From contig NC_014923.1 in the NCBI RefSeq assembly GCF_000185905.1, forward strand, positions 5,045,501 to 5,109,500: 64,000 bases of DNA. Direction: 5' to 3'. This document shows positions 24,166 to 32,193 of this stretch, one piece after another; within the stretch, counting starts at the first letter, position 1; every line of letters begins with the position of its first letter. This DNA is from Mesorhizobium ciceri biovar biserrulae WSM1271 (GTDB lineage: Bacteria > Pseudomonadota > Alphaproteobacteria > Rhizobiales > Rhizobiaceae). The notes under the pieces are model-generated. The model was not told the origin of the DNA. It ran no database searches and saw only the letters and a program-made list of their open reading frames with translations. A program made the translations under genes and the position numbers.

Positions 24166-25279
24166 TCGGGTCGAGTGCGTCGCGCAGGCCGTCGCCGACG
24201 AAGTTCAGCGCAAACAGCGTCGAGACGAGGAAGAAGGCGGGGAACAGGAGCAGCCAGTTGGCGGTGCCGATGTTCTTGGCGCCGACCGAGATCAGAACGC
24301 CCCAGCTGGTCATCGGCTCCTGCACGCCGAGGCCGAGAAACGATAGGAAGCTTTCCAGGATGATCACCTGCGGCACCAGCAGCGTCATGTAGATGACCAC
24401 CGGGCCGAGCAGGTTGGGGATGACGTGGCGCAGCAGGATGCCGCGCTGGCCGACGCCCATGGCTTCCGCCGCCTGGACATATTCCTGGCGGCGGATCGAC
24501 AGTGCCTGGCCGCGCACGATGCGCGCCATGTCGAGCCACAGCACGGCGCCGACGGCCAGGAACATCAGCACGAAGTTGCGGCCGAAGAACACCACCAGCA
24601 TGATGACGAAGAAGATGAAGGGCAAGGAATAGAGCACGTCGACGATGCGCATCATCACCTCGTCGACCTTGCCTCCGGCAAAACCGGCAGCGGCCCCGTA
24701 GACCACGCCGATGACCACCGCCACGACGCCCGCGAGCAGGCCGATGGCCAGCGATATACGCCCGGCCATCAGCGTGCGCGACAACAGGTCCCGTCCGGTG
24801 TTGTCGGTGCCGAACAGGAAATATTGCTGCTTGATCGAGGCGCTCATCGTCACTTCGAGACCGTCCGGCGACTTGCTCTCGATCTTGGTGTCGTCAAAGG
24901 CATCGGATCGGTCAAGATAGCGGATGTTGCGATCGTCGATCGGCCTGGTCGACTTGACGGTGACGAAGACCTGGTTGCCTTCCTGCCGCCATTCCTTGAT
25001 GTCGACCCGCATGCGCTTGATCGCTTCGGTGAGCGCCGTCTCGATCATGTCGGCCTTCGGATAGGCTGACAGGCTTGGCGGCATGCGCACATAGTCGGCA
25101 TAGATGGTGGTGTATTGATGCGGCACGAACCACGGCCCGAACACGCTGACGACACCGATCAGGGCAAGGTAATACAGGCTGAACATGGCGGCGCGATTGG
25201 CCTTGAGCCGCGCCCAGGCATCCCCCCAGAGCGAACGGCCGATGACGGTGGGGGCGACTGTGGCCGCGATGTCAGTCAT
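24155..25279 (-). CDS. oligopeptide ABC transporter permease (OppC-like)
   Basis: A 374-residue inner-membrane permease from ATG 25279. The first span is at about 33-52 (AAMFSLYYLALIGVVSVFGP), and a long periplasmic loop follows (about 55-160). Five more spans come after it, with the EAA coupling loop QAAEAMGVGQRGILLRHVIPN. GTDNTGRDLLSRTL just before the second span is a hallmark of OppC/DppC proteins. The start overlaps the stop of the OppB-like gene by 8 bases. The large periplasmic insertion makes it longer than the usual 300 residues, as seen in true OppC branches. Confidence 0.93.
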   Translation of the reverse strand: MTDIAATVAPTVIGRSLWGDAWARLKANRAAMFSLYYLALIGVVSVFGPWFVPHQYTTIYADYVRMPPSLSAYPKADMIETALTEAIKRMRVDIKEWRQEGNQVFVTVKSTRPIDDRNIRYLDRSDAFDDTKIESKSPDGLEVTMSASIKQQYFLFGTDNTGRDLLSRTLMAGRISLAIGLLAGVVAVVIGVVYGAAAGFAGGKVDEVMMRIVDVLYSLPFIFFVIMLVVFFGRNFVLMFLAVGAVLWLDMARIVRGQALSIRRQEYVQAAEAMGVGQRGILLRHVIPNLLGPVVIYMTLLVPQVIILESFLSFLGLGVQEPMTSWGVLISVGAKNIGTANWLLLFPAFFLVSTLFALNFVGDGLRDALDPRDR

Positions 25280-26195
25280 AGCGCACCCTCGGATCGACGA
25301 CCGCGTACATGACGTCGACGATCAGGTTGAAGACAATGGTAAAGATGGCGATCACCACCACCGTTCCCATCACCAGCGTGTAGTCACGATTGAGCGCGGC
25401 ATCGACGAAATAGCGGCCGACGCCTGGGATGGAGAAGATCGTCTCGACGATGACCGAGCCGGTCAGCAGTGCCGCCGCCGCCGGACCGGTGAAGGAGACG
25501 ATCGGCAGGATGGCGCCGCGCAAAGCATGCTTGACCACCACCGACCAGTCGGACAGGCCCAGCGCGCGCGCCGTGCGGATGTGGTGGGACCGCAAGGATT
25601 CGATCATCGAGCCACGCATCAGCCGGGCGACGATGGCGATCTGCGGCAGGGCGAGCGTCAGCACCGGACCGACCTTGTTGATGAAAGCGCCATCGCCCCA
25701 CCCACCGATCGGCAGCAGCCTCCAGGTCAGCCCGAACAGGAGTTGGATCACCGGCGCGATGACGAAGGTTGGGATGGTGCTGCCGGCCGTCGCCAGCGCG
25801 ATCACCGTATAGTCGCCAAGCTTGTTCTGATTGAGCGCCGCAATGGTGCCGAGCACGGAACCGAGCAGCAGCGCCAGGACAAGCGCCGAGGCGCCGAGCT
25901 GGACCGAAATCGGCAGCCCCTTGGCGAACAGTTCGGTGACGGTGAAATCCGGCATGTTGTAGCTCGGGCCGAAATTGCCGCGCAACAGATTGCCGAGATA
26001 GTGGACGAATTGCAGCCAGAGCGGGTCGTTGAGGCCAAACTGGGCTTCGAGATTGGCCCTGATCTCGGGACTGAGCCCCCGCTCCTGGTTGAATGGACCG
26101 CCCGGCGCGACGCGCATCAGGAAAAACGCCATTGTCACGATGACGAACAGCGTTGGAATGGCGGTCAGAAGCCGCCGTAATACGTATCGCAGCAT
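25272..26195 (-). CDS. oligopeptide ABC transporter permease (OppB-like)
   Basis: A 307-residue permease from ATG 26195 (MLRYVLRRLLTAIPTLFVIV). Six membrane spans are visible, with the OppB N-terminal motif VAPGGPF and the EAA loop RTARALGLSDWSVVVKHALRG. The frame is open further upstream to 26327, but that stretch lacks family features. It pairs with the OppC-like permease to form the channel. It is separated from the binding-protein gene by 164 bases that contain two hairpins, the usual arrangement for higher expression of the binding protein. Confidence 0.94.
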   Translation of the reverse strand: MLRYVLRRLLTAIPTLFVIVTMAFFLMRVAPGGPFNQERGLSPEIRANLEAQFGLNDPLWLQFVHYLGNLLRGNFGPSYNMPDFTVTELFAKGLPISVQLGASALVLALLLGSVLGTIAALNQNKLGDYTVIALATAGSTIPTFVIAPVIQLLFGLTWRLLPIGGWGDGAFINKVGPVLTLALPQIAIVARLMRGSMIESLRSHHIRTARALGLSDWSVVVKHALRGAILPIVSFTGPAAAALLTGSVIVETIFSIPGVGRYFVDAALNRDYTLVMGTVVVIAIFTIVFNLIVDVMYAVVDPRVRYD

Positions 26196-26306
26196 CGGTG
26201 CCCCGCTTGATCCAGAGCCGCGCGCGTCCAGTTGGACGGCCGCGCTCCAGCTTTCAAATCTTCGCACCGACATTTGCCGAAATCGAATTCCGGTACCCGG
26301 GCCGAT

Positions 26307-26349
26307 GCGATGGCAAACCATCGCCACCGCGCCTGGAAGGCGCGGTGGC
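26307..26349 (-). terminator. intercistronic hairpins (attenuator) after binding-protein gene
   Basis: A perfect 11-base-pair stem (GCCACCGCGCC / GGCGCGGTGGC, 5-base loop, 26323-26349) sits 10 bases past the binding-protein stop. A second 7-base-pair stem (GCGATGG / CCATCGC) lies at 26307-26324, sharing two bases with the first. The stems could limit read-through into the permease genes and protect the upstream mRNA. Confidence 0.7.
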
Positions 26350-26359
26350 TTGGCCAGGG

Positions 26360-27952
26360 TTAGTCCTTGCTGACGAAGCGCGACGGATGCACGTCCATCA
26401 CGTTGTCGACGAAGCCATGCAGCTTCGAGGAGACGATATCGTGGTAGCTGTAATAGAGGAGCGGTATCTGGCCGACGTCGTCGACCAGGATGCGTTCGGC
26501 GTCGGCCAGTTCCTTCATGCGCTGTTCGGGGTTGCCCCCGGCGGCGGCCGCCTTGTCCATGGCCGCTTCATAGGCCGGGCTGTTGTAGTCCGAATAATTG
26601 TTGCCGCTGGCCTTGCGCGAGATGCCGAGGAAGGTTTCCGGATCCTTGTAATCGGCGATCCAGGCGGCACGTGCCAGATCATAGTTGCCCTTCTGCTCGA
26701 GGAAGGAGTAGTGGGTCTTGGTGTCGGTGTTGAGCAGCGTGACGTCGACGCCAAGCGGCTTCAGCTGTTCCTGGATCGCCACCGCAGTGTTCTTGTGGTT
26801 TTCCGACGTGTTATAGCGGATTTCCATCTTCAGCGGCTTTTCGGGCGTATAGCCGAGTTTCTCGAGGATCTTCTTGGCCGCATCCTCGCGGTCGATCTGC
26901 GGCATGTCCGCATATTTGGCCATTGCCGGCGTGTAGCCTTCGATGCCGGGAGGCACCATTGAATAGCCGGGCAGCATCGAGTTCTGCCAGACTTTTTCGG
27001 CGAGGAAGTCGCGGTCGATCGCCATCGAGATGGCATTGCGCAGCTCTACATTATCCCACGGCGCCTTGTCGGTCTTGATCGCATAATAATAGGTGCCGAG
27101 ATACGGTCCAACGTGGATCTGGTCGCCAAACTTGGTCTTGAGATCGGCGAGCTGTTCAGTCGGAAGGTCGTCGTAGCTGTCCAGTTCGCCTGCCTCGAAG
27201 CGCTTCATCGCCGAAGAGCGGTCCTCGGTCGGGATGTAGTTGACGACGTCGAACTTGACGGTCGCCGCATCCCAGAATTTCGGGTTCTTGACCAGCTTCA
27301 TATGATCGTTGGGAACCCATTCGGCCAGCGTATAGGCGCCGTTCGAAACGAGATTGCCGGGCTTGATCCAATCGGCGCCGAGCTTTTCGATGGAGGCCTT
27401 GCTCACCGGATAGGTCGCCTGGTGGGTCAGCATCTCCAGGAAGTAGGGCGTCGGCGCCTTCAGCGTGACCTCCAGCGTATTTGCGTCAATCGCCTTGACG
27501 CCCATGTCCTCAGGCTTGCCCTTCTTGGTGTTGACGTCCTCCGCACCCTTTACCGGATACAGCATCGAGGCGTATTCGGCGCCGGTCGCCGGATCCTCCA
27601 GCCGGTGGAAGGCATAGACGAAATCGTCAGCCGTAACCGGGCTGCCATCCGACCACATGCCGTCCTTGCGCAGCTTGAACGTATAGACGGTTCCGTCGTC
27701 CGAAACCGTCCAGCTCTCGGCGGCACCAGGAATGAGATTGGCCTTCTGGTCCTGCATGACCAAGCCCTGGAACAGGTCGCGCAGGACATTGGCTTCGTAA
27801 ACCGTCGAGGTCTTGTGCGGATCGACCGACTCCGATTCAGCGGCGGTGCCCCTGTTATAGACGGTCTCGGCAAAGGCCTGCGTGTAGAACGTCCCGGCGG
27901 CCAGCGTCATCGTCGTGGCGAACACAGTCGCCTTCAGCATGTTTTTCAGCAT
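26360..27952 (-). CDS. oligopeptide-binding periplasmic protein (OppA-like, SBP family 5)
   Basis: A 530-residue extracytoplasmic binding protein from ATG 27952. The signal peptide MLKNMLKATVFATTMTLAAG is likely cleaved near AFAET. The mature chain shows SBP_bac_5 landmarks: the DPHKTSTVYEANVLRDLFQGL segment, WSDGSPVTADDFVYAF, GAYTLAEW, and the hinge NAISMAIDRDFL. It resembles OppA/MppA more than DppA or YejA. Ligands are therefore probably peptides of several residues, without more precision. First gene of the operon; the 370-base region upstream (27953-28322) holds its promoter and that of the divergent tadE-like gene. Confidence 0.93.
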   Translation of the reverse strand: MLKNMLKATVFATTMTLAAGTFYTQAFAETVYNRGTAAESESVDPHKTSTVYEANVLRDLFQGLVMQDQKANLIPGAAESWTVSDDGTVYTFKLRKDGMWSDGSPVTADDFVYAFHRLEDPATGAEYASMLYPVKGAEDVNTKKGKPEDMGVKAIDANTLEVTLKAPTPYFLEMLTHQATYPVSKASIEKLGADWIKPGNLVSNGAYTLAEWVPNDHMKLVKNPKFWDAATVKFDVVNYIPTEDRSSAMKRFEAGELDSYDDLPTEQLADLKTKFGDQIHVGPYLGTYYYAIKTDKAPWDNVELRNAISMAIDRDFLAEKVWQNSMLPGYSMVPPGIEGYTPAMAKYADMPQIDREDAAKKILEKLGYTPEKPLKMEIRYNTSENHKNTAVAIQEQLKPLGVDVTLLNTDTKTHYSFLEQKGNYDLARAAWIADYKDPETFLGISRKASGNNYSDYNSPAYEAAMDKAAAAGGNPEQRMKELADAERILVDDVGQIPLLYYSYHDIVSSKLHGFVDNVMDVHPSRFVSKD

Positions 27953-28245
27953 GAAGTTCTCCCTGTCGGCGCCGCCGTTGGCGCGCCTATTAAGTGTTGA
28001 CGCCCTGGAGCCGATATCTGACCCCTTTGAGCGCGCCGCTGGTTCCCGTCCTGCGGCTCGTGCCCAGACACTAACGCGGAGAATTTTTATTTCAACAGAC
28101 TCTCTGGGTCACCCAAAGTAAGGCGGACGAAAGCTATGGTGTGGCCGCTGAAACACCAGCCGAAACCAAAAGCTTGACTTGGTTTCTTCACCTCGACGCT
28201 ATTTTTCACCGCGAATCGGGAGCCATGCCAGTTTGCCGGAATGTC

Positions 28246-28260
28246 TTAATGCGTTCTTAA
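28246..28260. promoter_or_regulatory. full CtrA-type box (TTAA-N7-TTAA)
   Basis: TTAA at 28246-28249 and TTAA at 28257-28260 are separated by exactly 7 bases, matching the consensus of the alphaproteobacterial cell-cycle regulator CtrA. It lies 63 bases upstream of the tadE-like ATG in the 370-base divergent gap. No other clear motif is seen in that gap. Confidence 0.6.
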
Positions 28261-28322
28261 GCAACCTGAGGTTACATTACGAGTACCTTCTATACGGTTC
28301 GAGCTTCAGACGCGCGGCGGCT

Positions 28323-28778
28323 ATGAGTAACGGAGCAAGTAAATTGCCCAAAATCCGTCAACTAATGCGGAACTTTCAAGAAGAGCGCGGTACCTCTGCG
28401 GTTGAATTTGCCTTGCTTTCACCGATTTTCATTCTTCTTCTACTCGGAATGGTTGCATACGGTATATACTTCGGCGCCGCCAACTCGATCCAGCAGATCG
28501 CAGCGGATGCCGCCCGCACGGCAATTGCCGGGTTGAACCAGACCGAACGTCAAACGCTCGTAACCAGCTTCGTCACCAACAATGCCGGCGGATATCCCTT
28601 CGTGGATGTCAGCAAGTTGACCTACCAGGCCAACGACAGCACGGCCGATGGAAGCCAGTTCGTGGTGTCCATCCAATACGACGCCCGCAACCTGCCGATC
28701 TGGAACCTTTTCCCGGGCATAGCCATGCCCGGGACCACGATCAGGCGCCAGTCAACGATCAGGGTCGGGGGCATTTGA
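28323..28778 (+). CDS. TadE-like pilus assembly pseudopilin
   Basis: A 151-residue protein from ATG 28323; the frame is open to 28179, but the upstream codons lack family features. RGTSAVEFALLSPIFILLLLGMVAYG is the TadE signature: a short charged leader, a conserved Glu after the processing site and one hydrophobic helix. The rest is periplasmic. TadE proteins are minor pseudopilins of the Flp/Tad type IV pilus system. No tadA, tadB, tadC, cpa or flp gene is present in this window, so the pair would rely on machinery elsewhere. The next gene starts directly after its stop. Confidence 0.88.
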   Translation: MSNGASKLPKIRQLMRNFQEERGTSAVEFALLSPIFILLLLGMVAYGIYFGAANSIQQIAADAARTAIAGLNQTERQTLVTSFVTNNAGGYPFVDVSKLTYQANDSTADGSQFVVSIQYDARNLPIWNLFPGIAMPGTTIRRQSTIRVGGI

Positions 28779-30560
28779 ATGCTGCTGCATGCGTGCAATG
28801 GGATCGGTCGGCTTGCCCGGTTGATGCTGAGTGACAGGAAAGCGAACTTCACCGTCATGGCGGCATTGAGCGCGCCGGTGGCGCTGGCGCTGGCCGCAGT
28901 GGCCATCGACGAAGCCTCGATCTACACCGAGCGCCGCGAAGCGCAGGCAATGGTGGATCTGGCGGCGATCACCGCCGCCTCGAACATGACCAATGTCAAT
29001 ACAGCGGTCGTTACCACGCTGACCGACAACGGCATGCCAGGGGTTGTCGTTCAAAGCTCGGGACAGACGATCGAGCCGGCGGTCGGCAAAACCGTCGTGA
29101 CGGTCACGCCCGGGCGATATGTGGCATCCGGGGCCAATGTGGGCCAGCGTTTCCAGGCCAGCATAACCCCCTACAATGCCGTCCGTGTCACCCTGAAGAA
29201 GATCCCCGCCCGCTATTTCGCGAGTTCCCTGATCCCCACTCCCGTCATCGGCACCCAAGCCACCGCCAGCATGACGCCACAGGCGACATTCTCGGTCGGA
29301 TCGAGGCTCGCCAGCCTCGATGGCGGTATCCTCAACGCGCTTCTCGGCGGACTGCTCGGCAGCAACATCTCGCTCAGTGTCATGGACTACAACGCGCTGA
29401 TCTCCGCGGATGTGAGCGTGCTCTCCTTCGTGGACGGCCTTGCCACACAGCTGAACCTGACCGGCGTCTCGTATTCGGATGTGCTGGCATCGAAGGCGAC
29501 CGTCGGCCAGATCGCCACGGCCATGGCCAATGTGCCTGGGCTTGGCAACACGGCCAAGGTCGCCCTGCAGACGATCGCGTCCAAGTCGACCAGCACGGTC
29601 CAGATCCCGCTCAGTCATCTGGTCGATCTCGGCTCCGTCGGCAAGTTGGGCCTCGGCCAAAGGCCCGCCGGCCTCGGCGTCGACGCCAGCGCCTTGGGAA
29701 TGCTGACGGCCGCCGCCGGACTGGCAAACGGTTCAAAACAGGTCGACGTCGCCCTCGGAGCCACCATTCCCGGGGTGCTGTCGACCACGCTCGCCATCGC
29801 CATCGGCGAACCACCGCAATCCTCGCCATGGCTGGCGGTTGGAGAAGCCGGCACCGTGGTTCGCACCGCGCAAACGCGCATTAAGCTGCTTGTCACGGTC
29901 GGCGTCGGCAACCCAAACCTGGGCGGCGGTATCAGCCTGCTGTCGGTCAAGCTGCCGCTGAATGTCGAAGTAGCCTACGCCGAGGCCAAGCTGACCGACA
30001 TCAACTGCCCGACCGGCCCCGACAGCCTGAAGGTTACCATTGCCGCGAAGCCCGGCATCGCGGCGGTGAACCTTGCCGCCAGCGATGCCGATAACAGCCC
30101 CACCGCCTTCGCGGATTTCAGCAACCCGCAGTCGTTCTCCGACGCCAACATCGCGGATGTCAGCCTCAATCTGCTGCTGCTAAAAATCCCGCTAATACTG
30201 GTGAAGGGTTCGGCGGGTGCCGACATCACCAACGTCAGCCCGACCAACCTGGTCTTCAACAAAACCGAGATCGCCGCCAAAACCATCAAGACGACGCCGA
30301 CACGGGACATTACCCAGACGCTGACAACGTCACTGGTCGACAAGTTGTCGCTTTCCGTCAATGCGCTTGGTATCCTCGGGCTTGACGTAACGGCGTTGCT
30401 CGGCACCGTGAAGCCAGCTGTGACGACGCTTCTGAAAACCGTGACCGCACCAGTCGACACATTGCTTTACAATCTACTCGATACGCTCGGCGTGCATCTC
30501 GGCGTGGCCGATGTCCGGGTCACCGGCGCGACATGCGGACGTGCCGTGCTGGTGCAGTAA
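28779..30560 (+). CDS. TadG-like Flp pilus-associated membrane protein
   Basis: A 593-residue protein starting immediately after the TadE-like stop. The N-terminus (LSDRKANFTVMAALSAPVALALAAVAIDEA) is the TadG-type anchor: a short cytoplasmic leader and one hydrophobic helix, followed by TERREAQAMVDLAAITAA. Unlike classical TadG, I see no von Willebrand A metal site (DxSxS). The remaining roughly 530 residues are a low-charge Ala/Val/Leu/Thr-rich extracytoplasmic region with recurring SLLS/LGLD/GVLS-type turns. It is probably surface or periplasmic and works with the TadE-like partner. The stop is 10 bases from the convergent alpha-glucosidase gene. Confidence 0.75.
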   Translation: MLLHACNGIGRLARLMLSDRKANFTVMAALSAPVALALAAVAIDEASIYTERREAQAMVDLAAITAASNMTNVNTAVVTTLTDNGMPGVVVQSSGQTIEPAVGKTVVTVTPGRYVASGANVGQRFQASITPYNAVRVTLKKIPARYFASSLIPTPVIGTQATASMTPQATFSVGSRLASLDGGILNALLGGLLGSNISLSVMDYNALISADVSVLSFVDGLATQLNLTGVSYSDVLASKATVGQIATAMANVPGLGNTAKVALQTIASKSTSTVQIPLSHLVDLGSVGKLGLGQRPAGLGVDASALGMLTAAAGLANGSKQVDVALGATIPGVLSTTLAIAIGEPPQSSPWLAVGEAGTVVRTAQTRIKLLVTVGVGNPNLGGGISLLSVKLPLNVEVAYAEAKLTDINCPTGPDSLKVTIAAKPGIAAVNLAASDADNSPTAFADFSNPQSFSDANIADVSLNLLLLKIPLILVKGSAGADITNVSPTNLVFNKTEIAAKTIKTTPTRDITQTLTTSLVDKLSLSVNALGILGLDVTALLGTVKPAVTTLLKTVTAPVDTLLYNLLDTLGVHLGVADVRVTGATCGRAVLVQ

Positions 30561-30570
30561 CGTCGGGATA

Positions 30571-32193
30571 TCAGTCGAGCCTGCCCAAAAAGGCTCCGAG
30601 CGCTGGCAGCAAAAGCTCAGTCTCGACGACCGCGGCATTGCCATCCAGCTGCGCAACCGCTCCGATGTCCCCCGGCAACGGCCAATTGGCCGGTCCTCCG
30701 GCGAAATTGAAGACACAGAGCAGTCTTTCACCGCCGCCGTCGCGGATGAAAGCGAGCAGGTCACCCTTGGCGTCGAGAAAGCGGATCGAGCCGGATATCA
30801 GCGCCTCATGCTCCCCGCGCAAGGCCAGCGCAGCCCGGTAGGACGCGAGCACAGAGACCGTGTCGGCATTCTGGACGTCAACGGCGCGAGCGCGATGGCT
30901 GGCCGGTATCGGCAGCCAGGGCCTGGCCGTGGAGAAGCCTGCATTGTCGGCGCCGGCCTCCCACACCATCGGCGTGCGGCACCCATCCCTGCCCTTGACG
31001 CCTGGCCAGAAGCGGATGCCGACGGGATCGCGCAGATCTTCATAGGCCAGCTCCGCCTCCTCCAGCCCGAGTTCCTCGCCCTCGTAGAGGCAGATCGAGC
31101 CGCGCAGGCAGGCGAGCAGCATGATCGAGAATCTTGCGACCGCGTCGGGCTCGCTGTCCGGCCTTGTCCAGCGGCTGACATGGCGCGCCACGTCATGGTT
31201 GGAGAAGGCCCAGCAGACCCAGCCGTCGGAGACGGCCGCCTCGAAGGCTTCGACGCAGCCACGCACATGCGCAGCCGAGAACTGCGGACCGAGCAGGTCG
31301 AAGGTGTAACACATATGCAGCTTGTCGCCGCCTGAAGTGTAGGCCGCGAGCGTCTGCAGCGAGCGGCCTTCATCGCCGATCTCGCCGACGGCGGCGCGGT
31401 CGTCATATTCGTCGAGCAGCGCCCTGAAGCGGCGCAGGAACGCCAGGTTTTCCGGCTGCGTCTTGTCGAACAGGTGCTCCTGGTAAAGGTAGGTGTTGGT
31501 CTCGCTGTTGGTGCCGGCGACGCTTGATGCCAAGGGTGGATTGCTGCGCAACCAGCGGTCGTGGACATAGTAATTGACCGTATCGAGCCGAAAACCGTCG
31601 ACGCCGCGCTCCAGCCAGAAGCGCACAGTTTCCAGAAGCGCGTCCTGAACCTCCGGATTGTGGAAATTCAGATCGGGCTGCGAGGGGAGGAAATTGTGCA
31701 TGTAATACTGCCGGCGGGTAGAATCCCATTCCCAGGCCGGGCCACCGAAGACGGAGAGCCAGTTGTTTGGCGCGCTGCCATCTGGCTTGGTATCGGCCCA
31801 GACATACCAGTCGGCTTTGGGGTTATCGCGGCTGGCGCGGCTTTCGACAAACCAGTCGTGCTTGTCGGATGAATGCGACAGCACCTGGTCGATGATGATC
31901 TTCAGGCCGAGACGATGCGCCTCGGCGACCAGCGCATCGAAATCCTCGAGCGTGCCGAACATCGGATCGACATCGCAGTAGTCCGACACGTCGTAGCCCA
32001 TATCGGCCATCGGCGACTTGAAGAAAGGCGACAGCCAGATGGCGCCGACACCGAGCGAGGCGACATGGGCGAGCCTCGATGTGATACCGGCGAGATCGCC
32101 GCTGCCATCGCCGGTCGTGTCCTGGAAGGAGCGCGGATAGATCTGGTAGATGGCGCAACCGCGCCACCATCCCTTCTTGTCACTCGCCGCCAT
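30571..32193 (-). CDS. alpha-glucosidase, GH13 family
   Basis: A 540-residue cytoplasmic GH13 enzyme. MAASDKKGWWRGCAIYQIYPRSF opens the barrel. The catalytic set is the nucleophile Asp in GVDGFRLDTVNYY, the acid Glu in AVGEIGDEG and the transition-state Asp in AFSNHDVARH. It groups with oligo-1,6-glucosidase/alpha-glucosidase proteins, cleaving short maltodextrins or related glucosides. It overlaps the 3' end of glgX by 14 bases and is the last gene of the glycogen operon, so it probably finishes debranched oligosaccharides. Trehalose-type substrates cannot be excluded. Confidence 0.92.
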   Translation of the reverse strand: MAASDKKGWWRGCAIYQIYPRSFQDTTGDGSGDLAGITSRLAHVASLGVGAIWLSPFFKSPMADMGYDVSDYCDVDPMFGTLEDFDALVAEAHRLGLKIIIDQVLSHSSDKHDWFVESRASRDNPKADWYVWADTKPDGSAPNNWLSVFGGPAWEWDSTRRQYYMHNFLPSQPDLNFHNPEVQDALLETVRFWLERGVDGFRLDTVNYYVHDRWLRSNPPLASSVAGTNSETNTYLYQEHLFDKTQPENLAFLRRFRALLDEYDDRAAVGEIGDEGRSLQTLAAYTSGGDKLHMCYTFDLLGPQFSAAHVRGCVEAFEAAVSDGWVCWAFSNHDVARHVSRWTRPDSEPDAVARFSIMLLACLRGSICLYEGEELGLEEAELAYEDLRDPVGIRFWPGVKGRDGCRTPMVWEAGADNAGFSTARPWLPIPASHRARAVDVQNADTVSVLASYRAALALRGEHEALISGSIRFLDAKGDLLAFIRDGGGERLLCVFNFAGGPANWPLPGDIGAVAQLDGNAAVVETELLLPALGAFLGRLD

